64,000 nucleotides of DNA, taken from assembly GCA_030549775.1 (NCBI GenBank), contig CM060175.1:39049915-39113914 (forward strand), read 5' to 3'. The stretch is from Tamarix chinensis. Lineage: Eukaryota > Streptophyta > Magnoliopsida > Caryophyllales > Tamaricaceae. Shown one piece after another: positions 1-10,900 of the stretch. The notes beneath the pieces are model-generated. The model was not told the origin of the DNA and did not search any database. It was given only the letters and a program-made list of their open reading frames with translations. Both the position numbers and the translations under genes were made by a program. Numbering within the stretch: the stretch's first letter is position 1; each line of letters begins with the position of its first letter.

Positions 1-1259
1 TAACTTGTCCAATAGCATAAAGAATCCTACTATTTGTCCCCCTATTTGAGTATCCATTGCTATGGTAAACAAGCTAAATATTCACTTGACCTTTCATTAT
101 CATATTTATCTTTAGTCATGTTCTATGAGTTCTTTCACATTATCATTGAAATGCCCCAAAAATATTTATTTTAAGAAATATAATTAAATAAGGATTTATT
201 AGGGAATTAATTTAATTAATTATTTTTATTTGAAATGAGAAGGATTTATTTAGGGAAAATTAATAAGGAATTTAAAAATATTTTTATAAGGGAAATTTTG
301 GGCTTTTTGCTAATTAAAAAGGAATTTAAGAAAAATCTTTTAAAACCCCTAAATTAGCCAAAAAAGGAAATTTAATATTATTTTATTTTAATATTTTTAT
401 TTTAAATAACCAAAATATTCTCATTACTAAATTAACCCCAACCTACTTAAATTTTTCTTTTCCCTTTTTCCTTTTTCTTTTTACTTCTTCCTTTTTCTTT
501 CTTTTCTTTATTTTTCTTTTCTTTTCTTTCCTGTTCCTTCTTCCTGCTGATTGGGCCTATCGCGGCCCAATCCCTCCTTTTTCTTTGCTTCCTTCGGCAG
601 CCGAAATGCTGCGTTTTACATCTTTTCCCCTGGAACGCCGCGTTCCATTTAAAATCCTTATAATCGTTGACGATCGGTCGATTCTCTCTTCTTTTTCTTT
701 TCTTTATTTTTCCCCTAGCTGCCCGATTCACCTCCTTCTTCCTGCTTCCTCATCCGCCATCGACTTGCAGCTTTGAAGCTCTGAAAATGGCACTGCTGGC
801 CACGCTTGACTTGATCGGTCGTTTCCCCTCTCTTTCTCTTCCCCTTGAATCGTAGTTTGACCCAGCCTAACCCACTTTCCTTTTTCTTCGCATAAAATCC
901 TCCTTTTCCTATGCAAAAATTCGACCACATCCGTCGCTATCACTACCTCCTATACCACCCAAAAACTGCTACTAATCTTCCTCCACCTAGCCATACCCTT
1001 CTTTCCTCCTTTCTCCTACTCCTTCTCTTGTTTTCTCTTTCTCTTCATCTCGGCCGCCACCTCTGCCGCCGTGCGCCACTGCCACTTGATGCGCCACAAC
1101 CCTCACTTTACTCCTCTCAGCCTAGGCTACTCGCTGCCACCACCGTGCACCACCGCCGGTGCCACCCATCTCTTCCGACTCAAGGTGAAACTCTAAACCC
1201 TCTCAGCCCTTTCCCCTATTTATTTAAGTTTATTCTATTTTATTTCAATTTTTAACATT

Positions 1260-1890
1260 TATTCGATTATTATTATTATTATTATTATTGGGTGTAATAT
1301 TAATGTTATATTTTCTTGGCAAGGTCGAGAGTAGGTATAAATTATTTAAGTTATTAGTTTCAAATTATTATTATTATTAGTATTATTATAAGCTTTATTA
1401 TCATTATTAATATTAGTATTAGTATTTTATTATTACTATTATCTACCTAAAGGGGATTGAAGCCCTTTTTTATGTTAATGATGCACTTAATTCTATTTTT
1501 TATTATTAATATTACTATTTCTACTACTACTACTAATAATAATAATAATATTATTATTATCCTTATTATTAATAATATTATTATAAGTAATATGTGTTAT
1601 TATTATTATTATTATTATTATTAAATGGTACCTTCACTATTTTGAGGTAGAGTCGAAAACCCTACCTTGTATTATCTAGGCTTAAGTTATTATTATTATT
1701 ATTATTATTATTTGATTATTATTATTAGTATTATTTTTACTAATAATGTATTAATGCTATTTTTAGTATTAATTTGATGGAGGGTAGAAGCCCTTATATC
1801 ACCATCCGTCTTGAATAATATTAACATTATTATTAGCATTTTTTGTATTATTTTGTGTAGGTATTATTAGTATAATAGTATTTTATTTAA
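1260..1890. repeat. TTA-trinucleotide-rich zone inside LTR A1
   Basis: Several runs of (TTA/ATT)n, each 15-30 bp, are spread through about 630 bp and interrupted by unique sequence such as AGTCGAAAACCCTACC. A comparable zone occurs at the same relative position in LTR A2 (about 25680-26200). It therefore belongs to the LTR family rather than being one independent microsatellite. Confidence 0.8.
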
Positions 1891-2289
1891 AAACCTAGTC
1901 TTGGGATAAGTTAGTAAATAATAGTATTTTTAGGAGGGAACCTAATTCTAGTTTTTCCCTCATAATAAGTGAGACTAGTGAAAGCCCTAAAGAGGTATAG
2001 GAACATGCTCCAAGACTGGTGACTTTTTTAGGTAATGGAGTACTAATGCCGTTTGTGTATTATGTGTTTTATATGCCATGCATGCCATGTGATATGGAAT
2101 TATATTGTATTTTATGTGTAATTGTGTAACTATCATATATGCAGCTTGATATGGAGTTGAGGTAAGATTGTGCATTAAATTGTGGCATGTGTATTATGTG
2201 TATGGGTTATGTTATTATTATGGTATGGTGTGGCCCATAAGACATGCATGATAAGTTTGTAAAATAATGGAATTGTAATAATGTGAAAT

Positions 2290-2560
2290 TAGGGTTTGCA
2301 TGGAGTTGGGGTTGCATGGAAGTAGGGTTTGTATGGAGCTAGGGTTTGCATAGAAGTAGGGTTTGAATGGAAGTAGGGTTTACGTGGAAGCTAGGGTTGC
2401 ATGGAAGTAGGGTTTGCATGGAATTAGGGTGTGCATGGAAGTAGGGTTTCCGTGTAAGCTAGGGTTGCATGGAAGTAGGATTTTCATGGAGTTAAGGTTT
2501 GCATGGGAGTTAGGGTTACATGGAGTTAGGGTTTGCATGGGTGTAAGGTTGTGCTATGGT
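2290..2560 (+). repeat. Short tandem repeat, unit like TTGCATGGAAGTAGGG
   Basis: About a dozen imperfect units built on GCATGGAAGTAGGGTTT, spaced roughly 18-24 bp. They lie between the TTA zone and the hairpin repeats of LTR A1. The equivalent place in LTR A2 has different but similarly G-rich units (26690-27280), so this part of the LTR expands and turns over quickly. Confidence 0.8.
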
Positions 2561-2704
2561 TAACTTTGGTGGTGGTGGTTAACTAGGGTTGGAGTGGTTA
2601 ACTAGAGTTGGAGGATAAGAATAGTAGAAGTCAATCATGTATGTCTAGGTGAAAGCTTCTAAATAAGATACTTAAAACAGTAATCATGTAAAGTGGAAGA
2701 TATT

Positions 2705-3052
2705 GAGCCGGCCCAGACCAATCCACCGCATAATAGTGGTCAGACATTGCGGTATCTTGGAGACCGATCCACTGACATACAATAGTGGTAGGGTATGTTA
2801 CCCTAGGTGACCGATCCATTAGCTATAATAGTGGGGGATCCCAAGCTCAATAAACCGAACCCTATAGTTTGCTAAGACGTAAAAGACACTAATACTTACA
2901 GTGAAACACCGTACGAGAAGGGGCCAGACCTATCCATCCGTATAGAATAGTGGTAGGGTATGTTACCCTAGTGACCGATCCACCGACTAAAATAGTGGCC
3001 AGGCACAAGAGTGCCCTGGAGACCGATCCACCGGTTAAAATAGTGGGATTCA
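2705..3052 (+). repeat. Six hairpin-type repeats GACCGATCCACCGG..AATAGTGG (3+3) in LTR A1
   Basis: Six units share the form GACCGATCCAC-CGG-N-AATAGTGG, at about 2715, 2760, 2808, 2926, 2974 and 3020. CCAC and GTGG can pair around a 9-12 nt loop in the best preserved units. They form two groups of three separated by about 90 bp that contain AAAGACACTAATACTTACAG. LTR A2 has the same 3+3 arrangement at about 27720-28070. Confidence 0.8.
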
Positions 3053-3801
3053 CATACTTGTGTGGACTTGATAAAGAATATGGTGTGAATTGACTTCCGA
3101 TAAGAGATTAGTTAAATAATTAATCTAGATTATTTGGGCCTTGATGTGTAAGATTGATCCTTTATAAGCTGTATAATACTCTGCATGACTTTATATATAT
3201 TATAGGTGTGGGTTTGAATGTGTAAGTTGAATATTATCCTGCATGATTTTATGTGCTTGTGTGTTGTCCTTAGTTCTCGGTTACCTTACTCAGTTCGTAG
3301 CCTACTGATCACCCTTTTCATGGGTGTTGCTAATTCCCATGAACAGAAGACCCATCTAACGTATTGTAGGTAGGTGATGCTTTCTTTGATGCCATTGATG
3401 TCTATGGGACATCAGGTGGGGTCGAGTGATGATTTGGGCTGGATTGGGTCCTGGAGTGGCGTGGCCATTTTCCATTATGAGATTATTATTCCTTGTCTCT
3501 TTTAACTATGTTTGAAACTCCAGAACAATTTTTATATTGTAGCCATTTTTTCTTCTCTAAAGAACTACCTCTCATATTTCGGATTTTGTAAAATTTATGC
3601 GTACTCAAATTATTGATTTGTGAACTTTAATTTATGTATTAATGTGTGATGATGGCAATGTTTTTCTTAGCCATAGCAATTAGTATTGGAATGGTAGGAG
3701 TGAAGTGGTCTGGTACTAAGTGTGGCGGTAGCATCTCCAGAATTTACGAGTTTTAAATTTAAAGGTTTAAAAAATAGTAAATTTTGGGATGTTACAATCA
3801 T

Positions 3802-4668
3802 ATTCTTAGGAAAGTGAAAAGGTTTTCATGCCCAGTCATAAAAATCCATGAAAGAAAATGAAATTGAATGAGGTTAGTAATATTAGTAATTTTGCAAAGA
3901 CATTAGTTATTGGTCCAATCTTGAGTCCATCGGTTATCTTAAAGAAATCTACTCCATGACCACAATGTTGACTTATTTGATTACCTTCCCTTATGATTTG
4001 CACATACTCTATAGGAGGAAGTCCCACTCAAAGCCATCCCTAAAGTGTTGATTTCAAAGAAAGCTCCCAAACCCTTAGTTAAATTAAACCCTTATCTGCT
4101 ACTCTCAATATCATCCTAAGACCGTTGACCCCATACTTAACCAGTGAGCCCTCCAAAATTCCTATAAAATTTCTCTAAGGAAAAGTCAAGGGGTTGTTGA
4201 AACTTTTCTTGAGGGAATCTCAACTGCTTTTTTTTCAAGCTCTAATTAAGGAGACAATTGTGCTTGAGGAAAGGGATAAAGATCAAGAAAAGGCAACTAA
4301 AGGGTTATGATTCTTCTAGGGGCTAGCATTATTCCCCCATCATGTAGAGCCAAGCACAGGTGTTGAGTTGTCAGATGTTTGTAGTTTTACCCCTACTACT
4401 AATGTGTTGGAGGGCCCTAATGCTAGGGTTTCTGGCTTAGATACTTTCTCTCTGAGAAAAGATTTTATTGAAAGTGGTCATAAGGTCTCATTGGAAGACC
4501 ATAGGGCTACTTTAACCATGTATGAAGACTAATATTTCTTTAGCTGTCATCCTAATGATACCATAAGTCTTGATCTCACTAAGGTTTTAATGTTAAACTA
4601 GGATATAATGATTGTTTAAGGTCTAAGGATGGCCATCCTATTAAGAGCTTACATGAATTTAGCTTTTT
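3802..4668 (+). pseudogene. Degenerate transposon-type ORF, upstream part
   Basis: This stretch continues the sequence interrupted by the solo LTR (positions 1-146 lie on its other side). A long plus-strand frame can be followed at about 4330-4668, with readable pieces such as VEPSTGVELSDV and SLRKDFIESGHKVSLEDHR, broken by in-frame stops. No catalytic motif was recognised. It leads into the coiled-coil segment at 4945. It is probably the N-terminal part of the same broken transposon ORF, with a microsatellite duplication between them. Family not identified. Confidence 0.4.
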
Positions 4669-4700
4669 AGATGCATACCAAGTTCTCATTTCATACATAC

Positions 4701-4766
<66 letters not shown>

Positions 4767-4797
4767 ATGCATACCAAGTTCTCATTTCATACATACA

Positions 4798-4844
<47 letters not shown>

Positions 4845-4845
4845 C
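4668..4845. repeat. 96-bp tandem duplication carrying compound microsatellite (ATAC)n(AT)n
   Basis: The segment starting ATGCATACCAAGTTCTCATT at 4671 recurs at 4767. Each copy is followed by (ATAC)n and then (AT)n, about 4693-4762 and 4788-4845. The low-complexity YI-rich frames on both strands are by-products of this repeat. Confidence 0.95.
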
Positions 4846-4944
4846 TTAATGTATTTAACTTTATTGAACTAGTATCTATTATCTATAATGATTAACAATT
4901 TTTCATGATAAATCAATTTTTTTTTATCATTTCTCTCAAAGTGC

Positions 4945-5746
4945 TAAGAGCTTTCAACAGATAGAGGAAGATAACGAAGAACTTCAGAGTGCTCATTCAA
5001 TCCTAATAGCTGAGAAGGAACCCCTTCAAACTAAAGTGTCTGAATTATAGATCAAAAAGAGCCAACTGAAGTCTTCTTTCCTTAATGTAAATTTTTTTGA
5101 AGCTCAAATTAATACCATGGAAGATTAACTAGAAAGAGAAAAGTGAGCATGTAAAGTTGAGATTGAACTACTGAGACTGAAAACTATCCGTAAGGAAGGC
5201 AATCTTCAAAAATAGAAACGTGTGATCAATTAACTACCTTTTTAGAATAAGAAATGGGTTGTGGATGCTGAGAAGGTCAATAATTACGTTGATGTGCTTA
5301 AAGCTAAACAATAAGAGAATTAAATCCTCATCGATAATTTTACTAAGGTTGAGCGGTTATGTAAATAAGATTTAGCTAATAACATGGAACTAGAAAATAT
5401 CAAGAAATAGTTGTTTGATGTTGGGTGCACAGTTGAAACATGTCAAAAGATGTATATGAGTGCATTAATAAACCGATTTCTGATGGAAAATTGAAGCATA
5501 CAAGTGAAGTTATAAACAAATATCTAGCAAGCAAAGACTTTGCTCATTATTAGAAAAAGCTTGAATTACAATAGTACGGTTACGGTGCCTCCGTCATGTA
5601 TTTTCAATTTAAAGTCATGGATAAGCACAATCATCTACATAAACTCAATGAACAAATATACAAAGGAGATGATTTGGAAGGTATTCCCATTCTTGAGGAA
5701 TCTAAAGAAACAAAATATGATGGTAAAGAGGAAGACAAATCTTGAA
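4945..5746 (+). pseudogene. Coiled-coil ORF riddled with C-to-T-type stops (transposon relic)
   Basis: One frame stays colinear from 4945 to about 5430 and encodes a heptad-like, Glu/Lys/Leu-rich sequence (for example IEEDNEELQSAHSILIAEKE). It is broken by ten stops, each of which could come from CAG, CAA or CGA by a single C-to-T change. Near 5455 the frame shifts and continues with ECINKPISDGKLKHTSEV and GDDLEGIPILEESKE up to a stop near 5746, just before the TCA repeat. No domain was recognised beyond the coiled coil. The decay pattern fits methylated, silenced transposon DNA. A host pseudogene cannot be excluded. Confidence 0.55.
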
Positions 5747-5761
5747 AGTTCCCAACGTTCC

Positions 5762-5811
<50 letters not shown>

Positions 5812-5835
5812 TTCTTCTTCTTCTTCTTCTTCTTC
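5762..5835. repeat. Microsatellite (TCA)n followed by (CTT)n
   Basis: About 16 TCA units at 5762-5810 run directly into about 8 CTT units at 5811-5835. They give poly-Ser in one frame and poly-Asp/Glu on the other strand. Neither is evidence of a gene. Confidence 0.97.
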
Positions 5836-6602
5836 CTTTTTTTCCCTTCTCCACATATACTTTTGTACTAATTCCATGATAAAAATAATATGCCACAATA
5901 AAAAAACAAAAAAAGAAGCCATAATACTAAAATAGAAATACTTGTGATTAGGAGATCAATTTGTTGTAACATTTGCGATAAGAAGAATGAAAATCCATAT
6001 GACACACACTTTGAATTTTTATTATAATTTGGTGGTGGTGAACCAAATTAAGGTCTAATATAGTCACCATTGGTTGATGAAATTGAATGGACCAACCAGA
6101 CCCTTCAGCATGGACTCGATGGCCTTAACACCTCATTTGAGGAACAAATCATGGGGGATTTGGCTTAGCTAAGCTAAAAAAGTCATTAGGTAAGCCTTAT
6201 GATTTGGCGACCTCAATACTTAGACAAAGAAAACACCTTTAAGAGCATAAGGTTAATGAATGAGCTTTTTCATCTCACTAGGTGTGCCCCCAGGCTTAGT
6301 GAGTGAATGCAAGTTTATCTTTCATCTCATCAGGTGTACTTATCTTTTATTATGGCTTAGCAATTGTTGGTGATTTATGAACCATGGGGTTATTAAGAAA
6401 TAAAGGGTAGGAGGATGTTACGTAAGGTGATAAGTGCCGAGGGGAATACTCATAGGAGAGAGGAAATAGACAAAGTAAAAGAGTTGTATTATACATTTTG
6501 ACTTCCCAAGATATAACGAAACCTCATATGTATAGGGTTATAAAAGGGGATGAGGAAAAAGGGGAGAGTACTGTGCGATTGGGAGCATCCACACTGGCCT
6601 AA
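5836..6602. other. Transposon-derived or intergenic sequence, no gene seen
   Basis: AT-rich sequence without a convincing ORF. It contains a TATA-like stretch (about 6540, TATAAAAGGGG) just before the LTR start at 6603. Nothing else can be assigned. Confidence 0.4.
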
Positions 6603-8360
6603 TGTAATACCCCATTTCTAGAAAACCATAATTATAACTAATGATTATGTGCATTAGTTATAATAATTATTTTAGGATACTCGATAATAAATGTATTTGT
6701 TAACATGTGTAATATTGTTATGACTTATTAGTTATAAAATTTAATTAGGATAAAATATACTAGAGAGTGTGTTTTAATTTTTAAACCTAGGTTGGGTTGT
6801 AATCAGTATCTATTTCATAAAATAAACCTAGCCTGGTAACCTTAAATTCTACTATATATTCTTATCTTAAATCTTTACCAAGATATTTTTACTCTAATCT
6901 ATCCCTAAACTATGATAGATTTTCCCTGACCATCACCATACCCTACTTACCCTTACACGTTACTTGCGAACTGTCACCTCATCACTATACACTGTACCTC
7001 CCCTCTTTAATTTGTTTTATTATCCTCATTTTGCTTCTCATTTCATTACATTCAACTCCTACTTATACACTTACTACCCTCCTGTGTGTGTGCCAAAAGC
7101 CCTTAGCATCCTATATAATTCTGACCTCTCACAAGCTCCCTCTCATGCACTAAACTTCCCCTCCATTCTCCCCATCATAACTCCTTCAACCACCAATTTT
7201 GACTCTATAACACCAACCCCACTAGCCTCCTCAGCCTACCATAGACCACCATCACCAAAGCCCTATGCCCTACACTAGTCACCCATGTCGTACCTCCCCT
7301 AAACCAACACTTAAACACCTCGCAACCTTCCTTTACTTTGTAACTTATTCTTTCCTTTCTTACCTTCAACACCCTCACCATTTCAACCTCCCCACCACTG
7401 GCCATTACTGTCATTTATTTCCCATCTCCATCAGCTAAACCCACCATTTCCCTCATCCACCTTTTAGTCAAAACCATTGTAGCTACACATACCCACCTTC
7501 GTCCATTTTGGCTAAAGCTCTATATTTTCCCCACACCTATTTTAACCAAAAAACTTCCCCTCCTTCAACCCTTTTATGCTGCACTTATCCTTATCCTTTT
7601 TTTCTTCACCATTGTTACTGTTTTCCCCTCCCTACCTTTGACCATTATCACTATTCTTGGTCCCCTAGCACTCGCCAATCTCACCGTTGCCAACCTCCAC
7701 TCTCCTTGACCGAAGCCTCTCCTTTGGTGTTAAGATTTTACCTTGGCTTTCCTCTTACTTATTCAGCTAGTTAGTAGCCCTACATTATTTTAGTAATTGT
7801 GGATAATTATTGTGTAATATTATATGTTGATATATGTATGTATTTGGATTGTAAATTCCTAGGTATTCTTTGAGAACTTTGGAGAAGACCTTTTTTTGTA
7901 TAAGCTTGGGTTAGGTAAGTCCAATTACTCATAATATGATAGAAAATTATTTACAATCATGCTAGTAAATTTTAGAACTAAAATCAAGTTAGGTTTTATG
8001 ATTTGGAGTATTTTAGCATGCATAATAAAATGATAATATGCTGAAAGGATGGTATTCATAATTAGTAATAATTAAGTTGTATGCATCGTAATATGTTAAA
8101 TGTTTTATGACCATATGTCTAACATTTTTATCAGGATTTCATTATTATCAAGTTATGATTCAAATCCCATGATATATACCTTATGACTCATGCATGGAAG
8201 TAGGGTTATGATAGTTCACATAGATGCATATGCATATGATTAGAGTTAGCTTATGATAAATTCTACTCACATGGCTTAGGGTTAGAGATATTATCCTATA
8301 TGTACTATGATGATTGGTGTGTACTCGGGTTTATAATGCTTGATAGGGTAATGAAATGAA
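6603..8360 (+). mobile_element. 5' part of a Ty3-type LTR (family B, plus orientation), truncated
   Basis: It begins TGTAATACCCCATTTCTAG at 6603. An inverted copy of the same start is at 14157. It contains an AT-rich start, a pyrimidine-rich zone (about 6890-7790) and then sequence ending in a GGTTAGGTAAG motif that resembles the CTCCAAGAC..AGGTAA position of the family-A LTRs. It stops at 8360, where a minus-strand Athila LTR begins. No target duplication was found. Short ORFs in the pyrimidine-rich zone (6964-7774) are rejected as genes. Confidence 0.7.
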
Positions 8361-9747
8361 TGTAGCACAACATAATCATGTAAGTATACATGATCAATCC
8401 AAGTAATAAAGTGATGAGTGAGTATCATTCCCTCAAGGATCTAGTGAAATGCACATTAATAGAATCCAGTATACTTAAGAATTAAACTATAGTATGAAAT
8501 ATTGGTTGGATTTTGGAAATAATAATGAAAATAAATAAGCATTAGGATGCTTATTAGTACTAGTATGAGATAGATGAGAAGATAATTTAAGAGATATAGT
8601 TGCATGAGGGAAATCACTTATCACCAATTGCAAGTACCCTATGATAACTCATAACTTGTAAAGCTCAGATGATATTAATCCTTTTAAAATCATGGAACTG
8701 CACTTAATGGTGAAGTATACTCTTGGACTGTCTCCATAATGGTACATGAGCCATGGCAATGTCATGCAACAATTTTCAAGGGATTAATGGCAAAGCCACA
8801 TCACTTTTTAGTGCTAGCCTTGTCACCATTTGCTATACTTAGTTCTATCTACTCAAATGGTAATTTAGAATTCTAGTGAGTGCTTAATGTGGCTAACATT
8901 CAACACTACAACATATGAATTCTCAATGAAATAAAATATCAAATAAATCACACATAATTATAATACCATAGATTATAGGAAAAGGAACAATTATTACATC
9001 CCCAATAAACATATTTATCTCATGTTGATTTCTAATGCCAAATCAATAATGAATAGCAAAAATGAAGAAGGGAAGAGGATGGGTAGATCATAGTAATCCA
9101 ATCCCTATCCAACCTAAACTCTCATTCTTCTTCTTTCTCACTCAATATTACTCAATGGCACTCTACTCTTTTAGGATATCTTCTCTTTTGCTCTCAATTT
9201 TTGATACTCAATTTTCTTGCTTTGTCTACTTGTTGTTTTGAACCATCAAGTCTTTATAGGTTGTTGCACGTACAAGTTAAGATAGGTGTCAACTGACGTA
9301 GCTCCTAGTGGTTACAACCTCCAGTGGTCCCCTAATGAATACAACTAAATATATAGATTTGGGTATTCTCTTTGGTGGCTGAGTAGTGCAACTAATTATG
9401 ACATGGCTAATAGACTTTTTTGGGAGTGTTTCAATAGTCTTGTTAGGGTGTAATTATTGCTCGGCTATGTTAAGCCCTGGATTCTTTGTGTTCTACACCT
9501 ACTTATTCTTGCATCTAAGTTGAGTAAAGTCATCCACACTAGTGAGTTGACATGAGAGTATGAGTACAAACTTTCATTTCATAGGTTATTCAAGCCTTTT
9601 TTTAGATTAAATTCATTCAAGTCATATAAATGTTTAAAAAGTGGAAAAATTGTTAGGAACACACCCTATAACTTCCAAATGTAGAAAGAATCATGCCTAA
9701 AAGTGCACTAATATTATCCTTTAATCCACCCAAGTTAACTCATATCA
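8361..9747 (-). mobile_element. 3' LTR of a minus-strand Athila-type element
   Basis: Read on the minus strand it starts TGATATGAG at 9747. It is preceded by the Athila-type sequence TTGCTCGGGGCAAGCAATAA and a degenerate polypurine tract. It ends ..GTTGTGCTACA at 8361. The lower end contains ATGATACTCACTCATCAC, a stretch resembling other Athila LTRs. The length of 1.39 kb is typical. The matching 5' LTR is missing. Confidence 0.65.
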
Positions 9748-10900
9748 AATCCACCAAACATAAGTTATTGCTTGCCCCGAGCAACTTTGTGATAGGAACA
9801 ATGAGATTCCCATATTTACTTTTTATGTGGAAATAAATAAGTAATTCTTGGGCCTTAAAATTGGAAATTACCATCATATATACAAAATATGCTAAAAAGG
9901 TCAACATTATGCATGTGTGGAAGGGAATTTAAGATTTCTATTCCTGTAACTCTACCAAACCTTAGAGGTTCCTCAATTCCATTATGTATCTGAACATTCT
10001 ATTCTAGATTATATTAGTTTGCCCATCTACTTTGTAGAATAGTGTAAGGGTTTGGGCCCGCAAAAATTTTAACTTTTTAAAATTTAGAAATAGCGCTTCC
10101 TTAGGCTGTTAGGATCTTTTGACCAGAGTGTACATCTAGTTCTCAGACAAGTACCCCCACTTATTCTACCCTAACACCTATTCCAGATGTGTTCGAGCAT
10201 GTTGTACACCCTACTACACTGTTTGACATAAGTGCACACATGGTTCTCATGCAGGTGTCCCTAGTTACTAAGTGTTGTGGGCATTGAAGCTCCATTTTCT
10301 ACTATCATTGCTAAAAATTTCATTTGTCCAAGTTATTTCCCCTAAACTTACTTATTATTAATGTAAAATAGTTACTAGCATGCTTTTTAACACATTCTAC
10401 TAAGCATGGCTTACTCATCTAAACTTTCACCTATATGCTAGGTCTAATGAAGGCCTCATGGAGATAATCTTTAGTTCCTTCCACAAGTTTTGATATATGA
10501 TGGGGAACAAAAAATAGTTTTGAAAAGACCTTATTGAATTAACTTGATTATTTCCCAATCAAGGTATTGGGTGCACCATATATTGAATCTATCAAATGCA
10601 AGGGTATCAACAATATGCACTAGTAATTGGGTGAGGGATAATTTGCTAGTTCAACACTTAGGTAAGCAAGGCGAGTAATGGAGCTACCTTGTTTGCTAAA
10701 CTATACATAGTATTCATGTAAAAATAAAGATAAGAAGCTTAGATAGGAGAAAAAGCATATTAGGCAAAACATTACTACTACATTAAAGATGAAATTACAT
10801 AATAAGAGCAAGTAAAGATATACCCTCCCTCAACCAAATTCTTGACAGTGCTGCACTATTAGGGTGGGAGGGTTGCGATAAAAAAACAAAGAGGCCAAGT
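9748..10900 (-). other. 3' untranslated part of the minus-strand Athila relic
   Basis: This lies between the env-like ORF remnant and the 3' LTR of the same element. It holds the degenerate PPT region near 9760-9790. No ORF of note was seen. The mixed A/T-rich sequence may include small unrecognised insertions. Confidence 0.4.

Larger units (their letters stand above)
142..3801 (+). mobile_element. Solo LTR of a large Ty3-type element (family A, copy 1) with target duplication
   Basis: The LTR runs from 147 (TGAAATGCCCC) to 3796 (GGGATGTTACA), 3650 bp. It is flanked by a perfect 5-bp direct repeat ATCAT at 142-146 and 3797-3801. No PBS, PPT or coding sequence lies between the duplications, so this is a solo LTR left by LTR-LTR recombination. 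Inside, in order, are an AT-rich start, a pyrimidine-rich GC island (about 430-1200), a TTA-rich zone (1260-1890), short tandem repeats (2290-2560), hairpin-type repeats (2710-3050) and a conserved 3' third. A second copy lies at 24109-28783. Orientation follows that copy and the LTR ends. The pyrimidine-rich part is probably transcribed leader, by inference. The lineage is probably Tekay/Del-like, judged from shared 3' sequence with the LTR at 34327-37728. Confidence 0.9.

Noticed and set aside
447..731. Lys/Arg-rich minus-strand ORF (and the similar one at 24521-24730)
   Set aside because: Direct product of CTTTTTC-type repeats in the two family-A LTRs.
911..1255. 114-residue ORF, Leu/Ser/His-rich
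   Set aside because: It lies wholly in the pyrimidine-rich leader of solo LTR A1. Composition follows the CT-rich DNA and no motif is present.
2705..3052. Regularly spaced repeats that could suggest a CRISPR-like array
   Set aside because: Repeats and spacers are both variable, there are no cas genes, and the array recurs inside plant LTRs.
4579..4895. Tyr/Ile repeat ORFs on both strands
   Set aside because: Translation of the (ATAC)n(AT)n microsatellites.
5540..5935. Poly-Ser ORF on plus and poly-Asp/Glu ORF on minus
   Set aside because: Created by the (TCA)n(CTT)n microsatellite.
6964..7774. Plus-strand ORFs rich in Pro/Ser/Thr
   Set aside because: They fall in the pyrimidine-rich leader of LTR B and have no domain.
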